From NCBI GenBank assembly GCA_963843285.1, contig CAWJJO010000022.1, positions 124,001-188,000 on the forward strand: a stretch of DNA of 64,000 nt, in the 5' to 3' direction. Shown here piece by piece: positions 26,237-35,443 of the stretch. Within the stretch, counting starts at the first letter, position 1. Each line of letters starts with the position of its first letter. The notes under the pieces are model-generated. The model searched no databases. It worked only from the letters and a program-made list of their open reading frames with translations, and was not told the DNA's origin. The translations under genes and the position numbers were made by a program. The DNA is from CAZDDB01 sp963843285 (GTDB lineage: Bacteria > Acidobacteriota > HRBIN11 > JAKEFK01).

Positions 26237-27844
26237 ATGAAAAAGTCGCTGCTATTTTTGTTCTTGATTTCTTTGGCTACCACACTGACCGCAGGTCCTG
26301 AGGAGCTTCAAGGCTGGGAAAAGACGTTCCAGGCCGCAGAAAAGCAATTTAATTCCGCATCGGAATATTCGAGCGTGAGTTCCTTTCAGAATCTAATCAA
26401 CCAGATTGGCGAATTCCAGAAAGAACATGCCCTCTCCCGAGAGGAAAGCGAACTTCTTGAAAAGAGTCTGGATTATGTTGGTCAGGCTTTCTTTAATAAC
26501 AATGAGCCGGAAAAAGCGAAAGAGGCGTTTACGAGATTGATTCAGCAAAATCCAAGCTACAAGATTGACGAAGATATGGTTTCTCCCAAAATCGTTGATT
26601 TCTTTTCGCAGATCAAGAAGCAATCACTCGGCGCTTTGACGGTTAGCAGCAATCCTGCCGGCGCGGAGGTCAAGCTGGATGGCAAATCGATCGGGAAAAC
26701 GAACCTCGACCGTGCGTTTGCATCAAAAGGAGAGCATACCGTAGAAATCAGCAAGCAGGGATACAAGACGGTTACAAGAACGGTTCAGCTCACAGGAGAC
26801 GGAATTCAAATTCAAGCGGAACTGGAACAAGTCTCTCTTGTGCCACCGGCCGTTGCCAGCTTGCTTTACGAAAACCCGGAACTGCTCAAGAATTATGAGA
26901 ACGCAATGACATCGTTCTCACAAAGCGGGAACCGCATGGAACTGGCAAAGGCGGTAGAAACCATTGGAGACAAGCTGCTGGCTGATCGTAACCCGGAGGG
27001 CGCTGTAAAGTTTTATGAGGAAGCACTCGCTTCAGTTCGTGAAGCAGGAGACAAAGCAAGCATTTCACGAGTATTGAACAGCAACGGAGTCGCGCTTCTC
27101 CAAAAAGGAGATCTGGCGAACGCGGGCGCCAAGTTCGAGGAAGCGATGGCGCTTTCCAGGGAATCGGGTGATCAGTCAGGTGTGGCGCGGGCGCTGTTGA
27201 ATACAGGTGACCTGCAACGGATGCAGGGAGATCTTGCAGGCGCGAGATCCAAATACGAAGAAGCCATGAAAATATTTCAAGATACTGGTGATCAGTCCAA
27301 TGCTTCTGCCGCACAAGCAAAACTCAAGGAGCTGGCAGGCACGAGGCGCGGAGAGACTACTGCATTACTGAGCAAAGGGACTACATTATTGAGTCAAGGG
27401 GATCTCGCCGGAGCAAAGAAGAGTTTTGAGGAGGGTCTGACCATTGCGCGGGAGGCCGGTGATCAGAAGTCGGAAACGATCGCGCTCTTGAATCTTGCTG
27501 TGATTTTGGGACAACAAGGATCTCCCGAAGCCGCAGGAAGATTTGAGGAAGCCCTTTCGATCTCCCGCCAGAATGGCGACAAAGGGAATATGACAATCGC
27601 CTTACTGGGACTCGGGTTTCATTTGGCAGGAAGTGGAGATTATGCTTCAGCACGTGATAAATACCAGGAATCATTGAAGCTTTCCAGAGAAACAGGGGAC
27701 AAACCGAACGAAGCTCTCTCCTTATATAGCCTTGCTGTTGCTCTCTACAGCCTCGGGGATCCAGGTCAGGCGGACACACTTTATGAACAATCAGTCGCCA
27801 TTTACAAGGAGATCGGGCAGACTCCCCGGAATCGCCCCTGGTAA
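26237..27844 (+). CDS. Secreted PEGA-TPR protein
   Basis: A signal peptide (LLFLFLISLATTLTAG) is followed by a helical region. A PEGA domain lies at ~residues 135-200 (GALTVSSNPAGAEVKLDGKS, HTVEISKQGYK). From ~235 to the end there are six to seven TPR units of the GDLAGARSKYEEAMKI type, with the recurring GD and YEEAL pattern. It should be a periplasmic scaffold. The ATG chosen starts the signal peptide; an earlier frame start adds MLYNVD only. It lies between two related kinases on the same strand, and PEGA domains occur in it and in the upstream kinase tail, suggesting a shared signalling task at the envelope. Confidence 0.8.
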   Translation: MKKSLLFLFLISLATTLTAGPEELQGWEKTFQAAEKQFNSASEYSSVSSFQNLINQIGEFQKEHALSREESELLEKSLDYVGQAFFNNNEPEKAKEAFTRLIQQNPSYKIDEDMVSPKIVDFFSQIKKQSLGALTVSSNPAGAEVKLDGKSIGKTNLDRAFASKGEHTVEISKQGYKTVTRTVQLTGDGIQIQAELEQVSLVPPAVASLLYENPELLKNYENAMTSFSQSGNRMELAKAVETIGDKLLADRNPEGAVKFYEEALASVREAGDKASISRVLNSNGVALLQKGDLANAGAKFEEAMALSRESGDQSGVARALLNTGDLQRMQGDLAGARSKYEEAMKIFQDTGDQSNASAAQAKLKELAGTRRGETTALLSKGTTLLSQGDLAGAKKSFEEGLTIAREAGDQKSETIALLNLAVILGQQGSPEAAGRFEEALSISRQNGDKGNMTIALLGLGFHLAGSGDYASARDKYQESLKLSRETGDKPNEALSLYSLAVALYSLGDPGQADTLYEQSVAIYKEIGQTPRNRPW

Positions 27845-27895
27845 ACTGCGATCGGGGGGAATTCTGTTCGAATTTCGAATCAACCAAAGAGGGTG

Positions 27896-27924
27896 TTGAG
27901 GATACTGCCCCTGCACACTATAAT
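27896..27924 (+). promoter_or_regulatory. Sigma-70-like promoter of the second kinase gene
   Basis: TTGAGG (27896-27901) and TATAAT (27919-27924) are separated by exactly 17 bases, 22 bases before the ATG. This is one of the best promoter matches in the window. Confidence 0.65.
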
Positions 27925-27946
27925 CATAGGGCAGGATTTTTAGATT

Positions 27947-30118
27947 ATGCCGCCAAAAGATCCGTATGTAGGAACGCGCATCCGCGAATATGAGATTCTC
28001 GACGTAATCGGGAAAGGTGGAATGGGCGCGGTGTATCGGGCGCGACACGTTTACCTGGACGAAGAGCGCGCGATCAAAGTCGTTCACAGTGAATTTGCCA
28101 GCGATGAAGGTTTCGTGCAGCGCTTTATTCGTGAAGCAAAGATGCTGGTCAAGCTGCGACATCGCAATCTTGTCCAGCTTTATGAATTCGGAACCTTAGG
28201 CGAATCCGTCTTCTTCATGGTGTTGGAGTTAATTCGCGGAGAACCACTGCATGAAAGGGTACACAGGAATCAAAAAATGCCTTTTCCTGAAGCAGTGAGG
28301 CTGATTCGGGAAGCAGCTCTCGGTTTGCATCAAGCTCACCAGAAGGGGATCGTGCACCGAGACATTTCCCCGGATAATTTGCTGATCGTGAAAGGTGAAG
28401 ATGGAATCGAAATGACCAAGGTCATCGATTTTGGAATCGCCAAACCGCTGGAGGATCAAACAAGAATCTTTACGCGAACCAACATGTTTCTGGGAAAGCC
28501 GGAGTTTTGCAGTCCGGAACAATGCGGTGCTTTGGAAGAGGGAGAAATCATCGATCATCGTTCGGACATCTATTCCCTGGGAATCACATTCTATTACGCT
28601 CTGACCGGAAAACTTCCGTTCTTTTCTCCTACCGCCCACGGGTATCTCTTAAAACACGTGAACGAGAACCCGAAGCCGTTGGCGACTCATTTTCCTCCAG
28701 GGACTTTTCCAGAAGCGCTGGACACAATCATCTTAAAGGCACTTGCCAAAAAGCGGGAGAATCGCTGGGCGTCCATGGATGAGTTCGCAAAGGCTCTCGA
28801 TGAATTTGCAGGCGGATCTAAACCCGCAAAGCCGCAGACAGCAGCTGCATCGACCCATGCGATTACAGAATTGCCTGCAGGATTTTTGTGGGAGCGTCGC
28901 TATGCCATCGAAAAGCTGCTCCGCGAAGGAACCAATGGCGTCTTTTATAAAGCGATTGATGAAATCTTTAAGGTTCCGGTGGTCTTGAAAATCATCAGCC
29001 GGGAAAATATTCAAGATGAAGAAGACATGAGAAGGTTCAAGCGTGGAGTCATTCTTGCGCGTGAAGTCTCTCATCCGAACGTTTGCAGAATTTACGATGT
29101 CGGCGAAGCGGATCTTGGCCTCTATGTTTCCATGGCCTTTGTAGAAGGGAAGCTTCTTTCTGAAATGCTTCAGGCGCAAAAGGTTCTGCCTCAAAAGGAT
29201 GCTTTCCAGATCGGAAAGGATTTGCTTTCTGCGGTGAAAGAAATTCACCGGCTGGGGATTATTCATCGAAATCTGACACCCAAAAGCGTCATCATCGATT
29301 CGGAAAACCATGCCCATATTATGGATTTTGGGGGTTATATCTCAGAGACGGCAGCAGCAACGACTGATCCCAGACAGCAATCAGGAACGCCGCTTTACAT
29401 GGCTCCGGAACAATTTAGTGGCCATCAAATTGATCACCGCGCGGATCTTTATTCCGTTGGGGCTGTCCTGTATGAAATATTTAGCGGTCGCCTTCCGTTT
29501 CAGGGGTCCTCAGCAGCCGCGGTCATTCAATCCTACTTAAATTCAGATCCGGTCAAACCTTCCTCGTTTGTTCGGGGATTCAATTCGGATCTCGAAAAGG
29601 TCATCCTCAAGGCGATCGACAGAAATCCTTCTTCCCGCTACCAAACGGCCGGTGATTTACTTACGGCTCTGGAATCAGCAGAAAAGGCTATCCTCGAACC
29701 ACGGCCGAAAGGTGACGATCTCGACTCCACTTCTGGAGAGCCAAAGCAAACTCCGGAGAAAAGATTCAAAGAGCTTTTCGAAAAAGGAAAGGAGCTTTAC
29801 GATCAACTTCGATTGGAAGAGGCCATCCAGGCCTGGAAAGAGGCCCTTTCAATCAATCCTAACGACAATGTGGTCCAGAAATGTGTCTCTTCCGCCGAAA
29901 GCCGCTTGACCAAAGAGAATCAATTGAAGAAAGAACTGAACAGTTTGCTGATCGAAGGGGAGAAGAATCTGGCCGCCAACCGGCTTGATGACTTACGCGA
30001 TGTCATTGCGCAATGTGAAAAACTGTTGACGCCAAGTCGGCGCTTTCTCGAAGTTCGTGAGCGAGTGAACGCTCTCCGAAAGAGTCTGGAAACAGCCGAA
30101 AAACGCTCCCACCGTTAG
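27947..30118 (+). CDS. Tandem kinase: active Ser/Thr kinase plus pseudokinase domain
   Basis: Domain 1 (~residues 10-270) is a full kinase: GKGGMGAVYRA, ERAIKV, HRDISPDNLL, IDFGIAKP. It is nearly identical in its first 40 residues to the kinase at 23201. Domain 2 (~305-570) has lost key residues: the glycine loop is REGTNGVFYKA, HRD-K-N is HRNLTPKSVI (catalytic Asp to Asn442, Lys to Thr, Asn to Ser), and the DFG region is MDFGG, though the ATP lysine (VVLKII) remains. It should therefore be a pseudokinase. The last ~130 residues are helical, with a TPR-like FEKGKELYDQLRLEEAIQAW. There is no membrane span, so it is cytosolic. It converges with the FHA/redox operon. Confidence 0.85.
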   Translation: MPPKDPYVGTRIREYEILDVIGKGGMGAVYRARHVYLDEERAIKVVHSEFASDEGFVQRFIREAKMLVKLRHRNLVQLYEFGTLGESVFFMVLELIRGEPLHERVHRNQKMPFPEAVRLIREAALGLHQAHQKGIVHRDISPDNLLIVKGEDGIEMTKVIDFGIAKPLEDQTRIFTRTNMFLGKPEFCSPEQCGALEEGEIIDHRSDIYSLGITFYYALTGKLPFFSPTAHGYLLKHVNENPKPLATHFPPGTFPEALDTIILKALAKKRENRWASMDEFAKALDEFAGGSKPAKPQTAAASTHAITELPAGFLWERRYAIEKLLREGTNGVFYKAIDEIFKVPVVLKIISRENIQDEEDMRRFKRGVILAREVSHPNVCRIYDVGEADLGLYVSMAFVEGKLLSEMLQAQKVLPQKDAFQIGKDLLSAVKEIHRLGIIHRNLTPKSVIIDSENHAHIMDFGGYISETAAATTDPRQQSGTPLYMAPEQFSGHQIDHRADLYSVGAVLYEIFSGRLPFQGSSAAAVIQSYLNSDPVKPSSFVRGFNSDLEKVILKAIDRNPSSRYQTAGDLLTALESAEKAILEPRPKGDDLDSTSGEPKQTPEKRFKELFEKGKELYDQLRLEEAIQAWKEALSINPNDNVVQKCVSSAESRLTKENQLKKELNSLLIEGEKNLAANRLDDLRDVIAQCEKLLTPSRRFLEVRERVNALRKSLETAEKRSHR

Positions 30119-30122
30119 GAAC

Positions 30123-30198
30123 TCACCGCAGAGACGCAAAGAACACCGAGGTAGGAAAAAGGGGAATTAACTCTGCGCTCTCAGCGTCTCTGCGGTGA
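30123..30198. repeat. Inverted repeat between convergent operons
   Basis: TCACCGCAGAGACGC (30123-30137) pairs perfectly with 30184-30198 across a 46-base spacer. The ACCGCAGAGACGC core is of a kind often seen as a dispersed intergenic element in environmental genomes. It separates the kinase gene from the convergent redox operon and may limit read-through. Confidence 0.7.
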
Positions 30199-30209
30199 AT
30201 CCTGAGCCC

Positions 30210-32639
30210 TTACTGGCTGATGATTTCGACAACCACCGGGCCTTTCACTTTCGTCACGCAGGCAAGACGGCATTCTCCAGGCTTCAATCCACAGATATCC
30301 TGAAGCGTGTCGGATTCGCCGCCACCAACCGGATTCAAGTTCTCACCGCCAGATACAATGCGGATCGGATCGCTTCCGCAGATTCCGGCATGACACTCTG
30401 CTGAGATATGGATTCCACTTGCTTCCGCAAGTTCGGTGATGGATTGTTCCTTCTTGATGGAGAGTGTCTTGCCTTCCTTCTTGAATGTGACGCTGGGCTC
30501 GCCACCGGCGGCCGCAGGTGCTGCGGCTGCGGGTGCTGCCTGGGGAGGCGGTGCGGGTGCTGCTGCGGCCGGTTTGGCTGCGGGAGCGGCCGGCGCCGGG
30601 GCAGCGGCAGCGGGCGCTGGGGCGGCCGCAGGCTTCGCAGGCATGGACATGGCACCGGGGCGAACCGTAGCAAATCTCGGAAGGGCTTCTTCCTTTTTCA
30701 GAGTGAACTTGAAGATGCTTTTCCCAACCCGGAATTGATCTCCATCTTCCAGCTTAAAGGCGGCCCCGACTTTCAAGTATGTGCCGTTTGCGCTTTTGAG
30801 ATCTTTTACCGAAACCTTGTTTCCCTTTACATAGATTGCCATATGCCGGCGTGATAGCGACATATCCTGGGGATCCAGATTAATATCAGGCGCCTCACGG
30901 CCGATTACATAGTTTCTCTCGGACAATGGATAGGTGTTGATCTCACGCCCGTCACGATCAAAATGATGCAAGGTGTAAACATTGTCCGACTGGGAAAGAA
31001 GCAGAAACTGTTTTCCTGCGAGCACAATACTGCCGGCCGCCAAATCGATCGCTCTCGCCTCAGTCACTTTCAGGAATACACCGCTGGCGCTGCCCTCATC
31101 TCGCAGAAAATAACCATCGGGGCCATGCAGAACGGAAGCATGCTTGTCCGAGAGGTAGTTGTCTTCCGGAAATTTGATATCTCCTTCCGTCCGCCCGATC
31201 GTAGTGACTCCGTCTTTGCGCACGGGGTATTCGTTTTCCTGGACATTGTCCGCCAGGATGCGAATCAAATGAGCTGGAGCTTCGTCGATTGCGCGCGAAG
31301 CCTCCGTGGCAGCTTTTGGCGGCCCGGCGCTCTCCACCGGCTGATGAAGCGTTTTGAATACAGGAGCTGCTGACGCCGCAGCGGGACTCGCTGCGGCCAC
31401 GGGTGCTCTTCCAGCTTCTTCCTCGGCATCTTCCAGATATACAACAGCGTTCTTGTTTCCTTGCAGTTTTTGATGGATTACTTCAGCCACATATACGCCG
31501 TCACGGATTGCAGATTTGCAATTTCCACGATGAGTGACTTCTTTGAATGTCGCAGGATCCGCGTTGAAATCTTCGACTTCAAAGTATGCCTGGCTCAGAA
31601 TATCGCCGATCATGTGTACGTTGGGCAATTGTGTCTCCAGATTCGGCGTGACGATCATGCGTTTCTTGTTGTTCGGTCCCCCGGTTGCCATCTGGATTCC
31701 CATCGTATTCAGAAATGCTTCCGGGATGTCTTCTCCAATGCAGGCGATGCAATATTCCTTGGAGAACTCGATGTGATGTGTCTCGCTTGGTCGATCGGCT
31801 ATGGTCTTGCGATCAGTTCGGACCGAGAGATACTCTTGTCGGTCGTCGGCAACCACAACAGCAACCGGTTCGCTCTTTGGGAAATAACGAATGTTGCCGT
31901 TTCCCACATAAGCTTCAAAGAAGACCTCCGCAAGAGCCTTCGAAACACGCGGCAGCTTATCCCCGCGATAGGACCAATATACTGCTGTGGGATCCTCGGC
32001 CTTGATCTTTGCATTTGAGATCGCGATGACCGCTTCTCCTGCAGAAGTACCGCCACCGATCACAATGGCGGGCTTGCCTACATATTTTGAAGCGTCATCC
32101 AGCCTGTATCCGATTCCATCGGTATTGCCGGGAATGTCGAACCGGCGTGGCACACCACGGCCGATGCAAAGCACAACATTTCTTGAGAGAAAGTGCTGCT
32201 CCGTCCTGGTATTGTGGTTCCAGCATTTCACATCCAGGATTCCATCGGGTCTTCGCGTGATTCCGGTCAATTCGGTGCTGATCTGTGCGGGGATGCTCTG
32301 CTCCTTATAGAAGGATTTCCATTGTCGCACCATCTCATCCTTGTCGATGTCGCTAAAATGGAGCAACTGCGAGATCGGCCCGCCTTTCGGAAACTTCATC
32401 TTGTCGCCGCCGCCGAAATTCGGAAGGATCAACTTGTCTTTTGCATACTCGCGAATGCGCTTCATCAAGTCATCGTAATCAATGACAAGCGCAGCCATTC
32501 CATATTCCTTGGCGCGAAACGCAGCCGAGGTTCCACCGGGGCCTCCGCCTACAATCAGGACATCCAGAATTTCCGGTAATTTTACGGGTTGTTTTATGAT
32601 GAGCGTGCCGTCGGCCAAAACTTCAGATGATACTGCCAT
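30210..32639 (-). CDS. Flavoprotein oxidoreductase-FHA-FHA-ferredoxin fusion
   Basis: Residues ~20-395 are a thioredoxin-reductase-like flavoprotein with two dinucleotide folds: VLIVGGGPGGTSAA (FAD, ~28) and AIVIGGGTSAGEA (NAD(P)H, ~191), plus PNVHMIGD near 340. The usual redox CxxC is missing; a CIAC at 297-300 lies in a different context. Two FHA domains follow (IGRTEGD with LSDKHA at ~481-500; IGREAPD with LSRRHM and SANGT at ~579-620), the second canonical. An Ala/Pro linker leads to a 2Fe-2S domain (~715-809) with CHAGICGSDP and CGLKPGECRLAC, where the usual third cysteine of C-x4-C-x2-C is Asp. It probably passes electrons between NAD(P)H, flavin and the iron-sulfur centre, controlled by phosphothreonine binding. 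Last gene of the operon. Confidence 0.85.
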   Translation of the reverse strand: MAVSSEVLADGTLIIKQPVKLPEILDVLIVGGGPGGTSAAFRAKEYGMAALVIDYDDLMKRIREYAKDKLILPNFGGGDKMKFPKGGPISQLLHFSDIDKDEMVRQWKSFYKEQSIPAQISTELTGITRRPDGILDVKCWNHNTRTEQHFLSRNVVLCIGRGVPRRFDIPGNTDGIGYRLDDASKYVGKPAIVIGGGTSAGEAVIAISNAKIKAEDPTAVYWSYRGDKLPRVSKALAEVFFEAYVGNGNIRYFPKSEPVAVVVADDRQEYLSVRTDRKTIADRPSETHHIEFSKEYCIACIGEDIPEAFLNTMGIQMATGGPNNKKRMIVTPNLETQLPNVHMIGDILSQAYFEVEDFNADPATFKEVTHRGNCKSAIRDGVYVAEVIHQKLQGNKNAVVYLEDAEEEAGRAPVAAASPAAASAAPVFKTLHQPVESAGPPKAATEASRAIDEAPAHLIRILADNVQENEYPVRKDGVTTIGRTEGDIKFPEDNYLSDKHASVLHGPDGYFLRDEGSASGVFLKVTEARAIDLAAGSIVLAGKQFLLLSQSDNVYTLHHFDRDGREINTYPLSERNYVIGREAPDINLDPQDMSLSRRHMAIYVKGNKVSVKDLKSANGTYLKVGAAFKLEDGDQFRVGKSIFKFTLKKEEALPRFATVRPGAMSMPAKPAAAPAPAAAAPAPAAPAAKPAAAAPAPPPQAAPAAAAPAAAGGEPSVTFKKEGKTLSIKKEQSITELAEASGIHISAECHAGICGSDPIRIVSGGENLNPVGGGESDTLQDICGLKPGECRLACVTKVKGPVVVEIISQ

Positions 32640-32662
32640 GACTTATTCCTTCCTTGTGTAAT

Positions 32663-33841
32663 TTAGCGTTTCGGTGTCTGCTGCGGAATCAGCTTTACTT
32701 CCACTGTTCCAAACTTGATCTGGCTGTAAGGCGTGATTTCCACTTCTGAATCAATTTGCTTCCCGTCCACGAATGTGTGGTTGGAGCTCCCCAGATCTTT
32801 CACAGTCACCTTGCCTGATTGAACTTTAATCGTAGCGTGTTTTCGAGAAACAGTGGAATGATCGATAAAAACTTCCGATGTTTGCCCGCGTCCAACGATG
32901 TTTTCCCCTTCTTTCAACTGGAAAGCTTTTTGCAGCTTTTCGGCCTGAATTGCATATACCAGATTTACGGATTCAACCGAAACGGTAGGCGCATACTCAT
33001 CTGTTTGTCTGGAAGGGGGTGGCGCCGTAGCAGCCGGTGGTGCCGGAGCAGCGGGTGGCTGCGGCTTTGGTTGGGGCGGGGGCGGCGCCTGTGGCTGCAA
33101 CTTCGGCACTACAAATGCATCGGCCTGGTGAACTGTCTTGGATCCGGGTGCACCGGGCTTCATCCCGGCCGGAAGCTGCGGAAAATCTGTTTCTGCCATC
33201 GTGCGCGATCCGGGCGCGCCTGGCTTCATGCCGGATGGAAGTTGCGGAAAATCGGTATCAGCCATCGTACGTGGAGTGGACATTTGACCGCCTTTTTCCA
33301 GCGATGGCGGGAGATTCGGCACATCCATATCCATCATTGTTTTCGGCATCTTCATTTCTCCGCCCACGCCCAGGCCGGGTGGGAGAGCAGGCATGTCGGT
33401 ATCCATCTTGGTTCCCGAAAAAGCTTGGGGCTGCGGTGCAATCGCCGCGGGCACGGCTGGCATATCGCTGTCCATAGTCGTCTTCGGAAACGCAGATGCT
33501 TGTGGAACTGGACGCGCAACGGTTTGTGGAATCTGTCCTTCTTTTAGTACCTGGAAAATAAAATCGTGAACGTCTGCCAAGGTAATTACGTGAAGATTTC
33601 CCAATCTCTCTTTGTCCCGAACGGTCATGCCGTCCAGTTTTGTTCCGTTACTGCTCTTCAGGTCCTCCAGAAAATAGCAATTCTGGCTTTCATCGAAAGA
33701 GATCTTCGCATGGTTACGTGAGATTACCGCCTGATTGACAACTACCTGGACCGATGGATCTTTTCCGATCACGGCCTCATTTTCAATCGTGAATCCCGTT
33801 CCGGCTAACGTGCCCGTTTTGCAAAAGAGTCTAGCGTTCAT
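32663..33841 (-). CDS. FHA-(TxxD repeats)-FHA protein
   Basis: The first FHA domain covers ~residues 5-100 (VIGKDPS with Lys for the usual Arg, SRNHAKI, LKSSNGT). The second covers ~300-390 (VGRGQTS, SRKHATI, SSNHTF). Between them five units of 22-24 residues carry a threonine with an acid at +3: T121/D124, T144/D147, T168/D171, T192/D195 and T214/E217, each followed by a P-x-L/V-P segment, then a Pro/Gln/Ala linker. FHA domains bind phosphothreonine and many prefer Asp or Ile at +3, so this looks like a multisite phospho-switch for its own or the neighbouring FHA domains. No enzyme domain, signal or membrane span. Co-operonic with redox genes and close to two Ser/Thr kinase genes. Confidence 0.85.
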   Translation of the reverse strand: MNARLFCKTGTLAGTGFTIENEAVIGKDPSVQVVVNQAVISRNHAKISFDESQNCYFLEDLKSSNGTKLDGMTVRDKERLGNLHVITLADVHDFIFQVLKEGQIPQTVARPVPQASAFPKTTMDSDMPAVPAAIAPQPQAFSGTKMDTDMPALPPGLGVGGEMKMPKTMMDMDVPNLPPSLEKGGQMSTPRTMADTDFPQLPSGMKPGAPGSRTMAETDFPQLPAGMKPGAPGSKTVHQADAFVVPKLQPQAPPPPQPKPQPPAAPAPPAATAPPPSRQTDEYAPTVSVESVNLVYAIQAEKLQKAFQLKEGENIVGRGQTSEVFIDHSTVSRKHATIKVQSGKVTVKDLGSSNHTFVDGKQIDSEVEITPYSQIKFGTVEVKLIPQQTPKR

Positions 33842-33859
33842 ATTACTCCCCTCCTTAAA

Positions 33860-35434
33860 TCAATCCGTGTAGAGCAACAGATTGGATCGATTCTTGTTGG
33901 GATGAAATTCATGACATGTAACACAACGGTTTGAAACCTTGTCGGCTGAATGACAGGTCTGACAATTTTCGATACCGGGAATATTTTGGATTGTTGCATT
34001 GTCTTTTGCCGGATCGATGGAACCGGTAGTTTTGAGCTGTTCGGCAATTGGAATCGACACATGGCAATCCAAACATCTTTTTTGCAGGATGTGCGCGCGG
34101 TGGCTGAATTCCGCGCGATGCAATACCGTTTGATCGCTTTGCACACGAAGAATACTCGAATCAGATACAGTGTGGCACTTTCTGCACGGTTCGGTCAAAT
34201 CCAGTGCAAGATTCTTCCAGGCGTCCGCCTGTTCTTTGCTCAAAGCTGGATTCAGTTTTGGCTGTTCCAAAAACACGGCAGGGTCGATGGAGACGGAAGG
34301 ATCCTTCAGCCTCGCTTCCACAGTCTTGATCAATTGATCGATTTTGTTCAGATCGTCCTGGACGGCGCGTTCCGGATGTCCACGCAGCTCGACCGCATAA
34401 TCTTTCAATCGTTGCACGGCTTCCCGGTAAAGATCTGCGGATTGAGCGGATGAATCCTGACCGGCCAACCCCGACGTCTGCAGAAGATCCGCAAGTCCTT
34501 GATCGGGATAGAGAATCTTTCTGATCCGTTTCAGGTTCTCCATAATCCACGGATCATCATGATAGACCGGCGATTTTACAAGCCCGCCACCTCGTTTCTG
34601 AAATTCGCTGGGGCTTACAAAAAACGCCCATCTAGTTCCGGGCTCGTTACTTTGCTGAACCGCTTCCAGCGTCATGACACCGGGGACGTTTGGATTTGCA
34701 GGATCTCTCTCCGGCAACGGGGGAGTCTTATCCGTAGAGCTCAGATGGCAAGCATCGCAATTTCGATCAAAACTGATCGACTGGAACGTCTTCCCATCCG
34801 GTTTCGGATCGTGACAGTAAAGGCATGCCTTCTCAATATCGGTCAGTTTCTTTCGGGTCATGATCTCGCGAACGTGCTGAGTGTGCGGGAAGTCTAGATT
34901 TTGATCGTCCGGGATTTTCTTCGCGATGAACGCAAATTGCGGATGCTTCTTGTTAAACGAACCGAATTCGTGACAGGTCTCGCAGCGTGTATCGCTTACG
35001 TTGGTGATCTGATTATTGCGGCCTACGTGTTCGGTATGACAGGCAAAACAGGGGATCTCATGATGCGAACCCTTGGCGCGTTTCGGATCGCCCGAGCGGT
35101 ACACATAATGAGCGGCAAAAGTATATACGCCAAGTTTATCTCCCACCAGCTCATGACAGGCAGAACATTTTTCGTTGGTTACGGACTTGCCCGCTTGATG
35201 GCATGCGGCGCAGTCTTTTTCAAAGCCGGCGTGAAAAGAGGAAAGCGGACCATTGGAAACAAATGAGCTTTTGCCGAAGAAACGGTCTACTGCAAAATAT
35301 CCTAGAACGATCAAACAACCGACCAGGCCGATCAGGAACCACTTCGTTCGCGATTCCGGCCAGACGTACTGCTTCGCAATTGGAAGCCTCAGGAAAGTGA
35401 ATGTGCCCTTTCTGCCGTCGCCTTTCTTTGCCAT
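33860..35434 (-). CDS. Membrane-anchored decahaem c-type cytochrome
   Basis: A 524-residue protein with one uncleaved N-terminal membrane anchor (WFLIGLVGCLIVLGYFAV, ~32-49) and ten CxxCH motifs: CAACH, CSACH, CFACH, CETCH, CLYCH, CDACH, then after a ~190-residue helical insert CRKCH, CLDCH, CQTCH and CVTCH. The haem part lies in the periplasm. The haem-free insert (SADLYREAVQRLKDYAVEL onward) is predicted helical and may bind a partner. It sits nine bases downstream of the cytochrome b-like gene, so the two probably form one membrane unit that receives electrons from the cytoplasmic side. Confidence 0.85.
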   Translation of the reverse strand: MAKKGDGRKGTFTFLRLPIAKQYVWPESRTKWFLIGLVGCLIVLGYFAVDRFFGKSSFVSNGPLSSFHAGFEKDCAACHQAGKSVTNEKCSACHELVGDKLGVYTFAAHYVYRSGDPKRAKGSHHEIPCFACHTEHVGRNNQITNVSDTRCETCHEFGSFNKKHPQFAFIAKKIPDDQNLDFPHTQHVREIMTRKKLTDIEKACLYCHDPKPDGKTFQSISFDRNCDACHLSSTDKTPPLPERDPANPNVPGVMTLEAVQQSNEPGTRWAFFVSPSEFQKRGGGLVKSPVYHDDPWIMENLKRIRKILYPDQGLADLLQTSGLAGQDSSAQSADLYREAVQRLKDYAVELRGHPERAVQDDLNKIDQLIKTVEARLKDPSVSIDPAVFLEQPKLNPALSKEQADAWKNLALDLTEPCRKCHTVSDSSILRVQSDQTVLHRAEFSHRAHILQKRCLDCHVSIPIAEQLKTTGSIDPAKDNATIQNIPGIENCQTCHSADKVSNRCVTCHEFHPNKNRSNLLLYTD

Positions 35435-35443
35435 GGATACCTT

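Noticed and set aside
30436..30738. Alanine/glycine-rich plus-strand ORF opposite the oxidoreductase linker
   Set aside because: It is the antisense reading of a GC-rich Ala/Pro linker; no ribosome site, and the minus-strand frame has clear domains.
33120..33480. Direct repeats as a CRISPR-like array
   Set aside because: The periodicity (66-72 bases) follows codons of the degenerate TxxD protein repeats; there are no fixed repeats with unique spacers.
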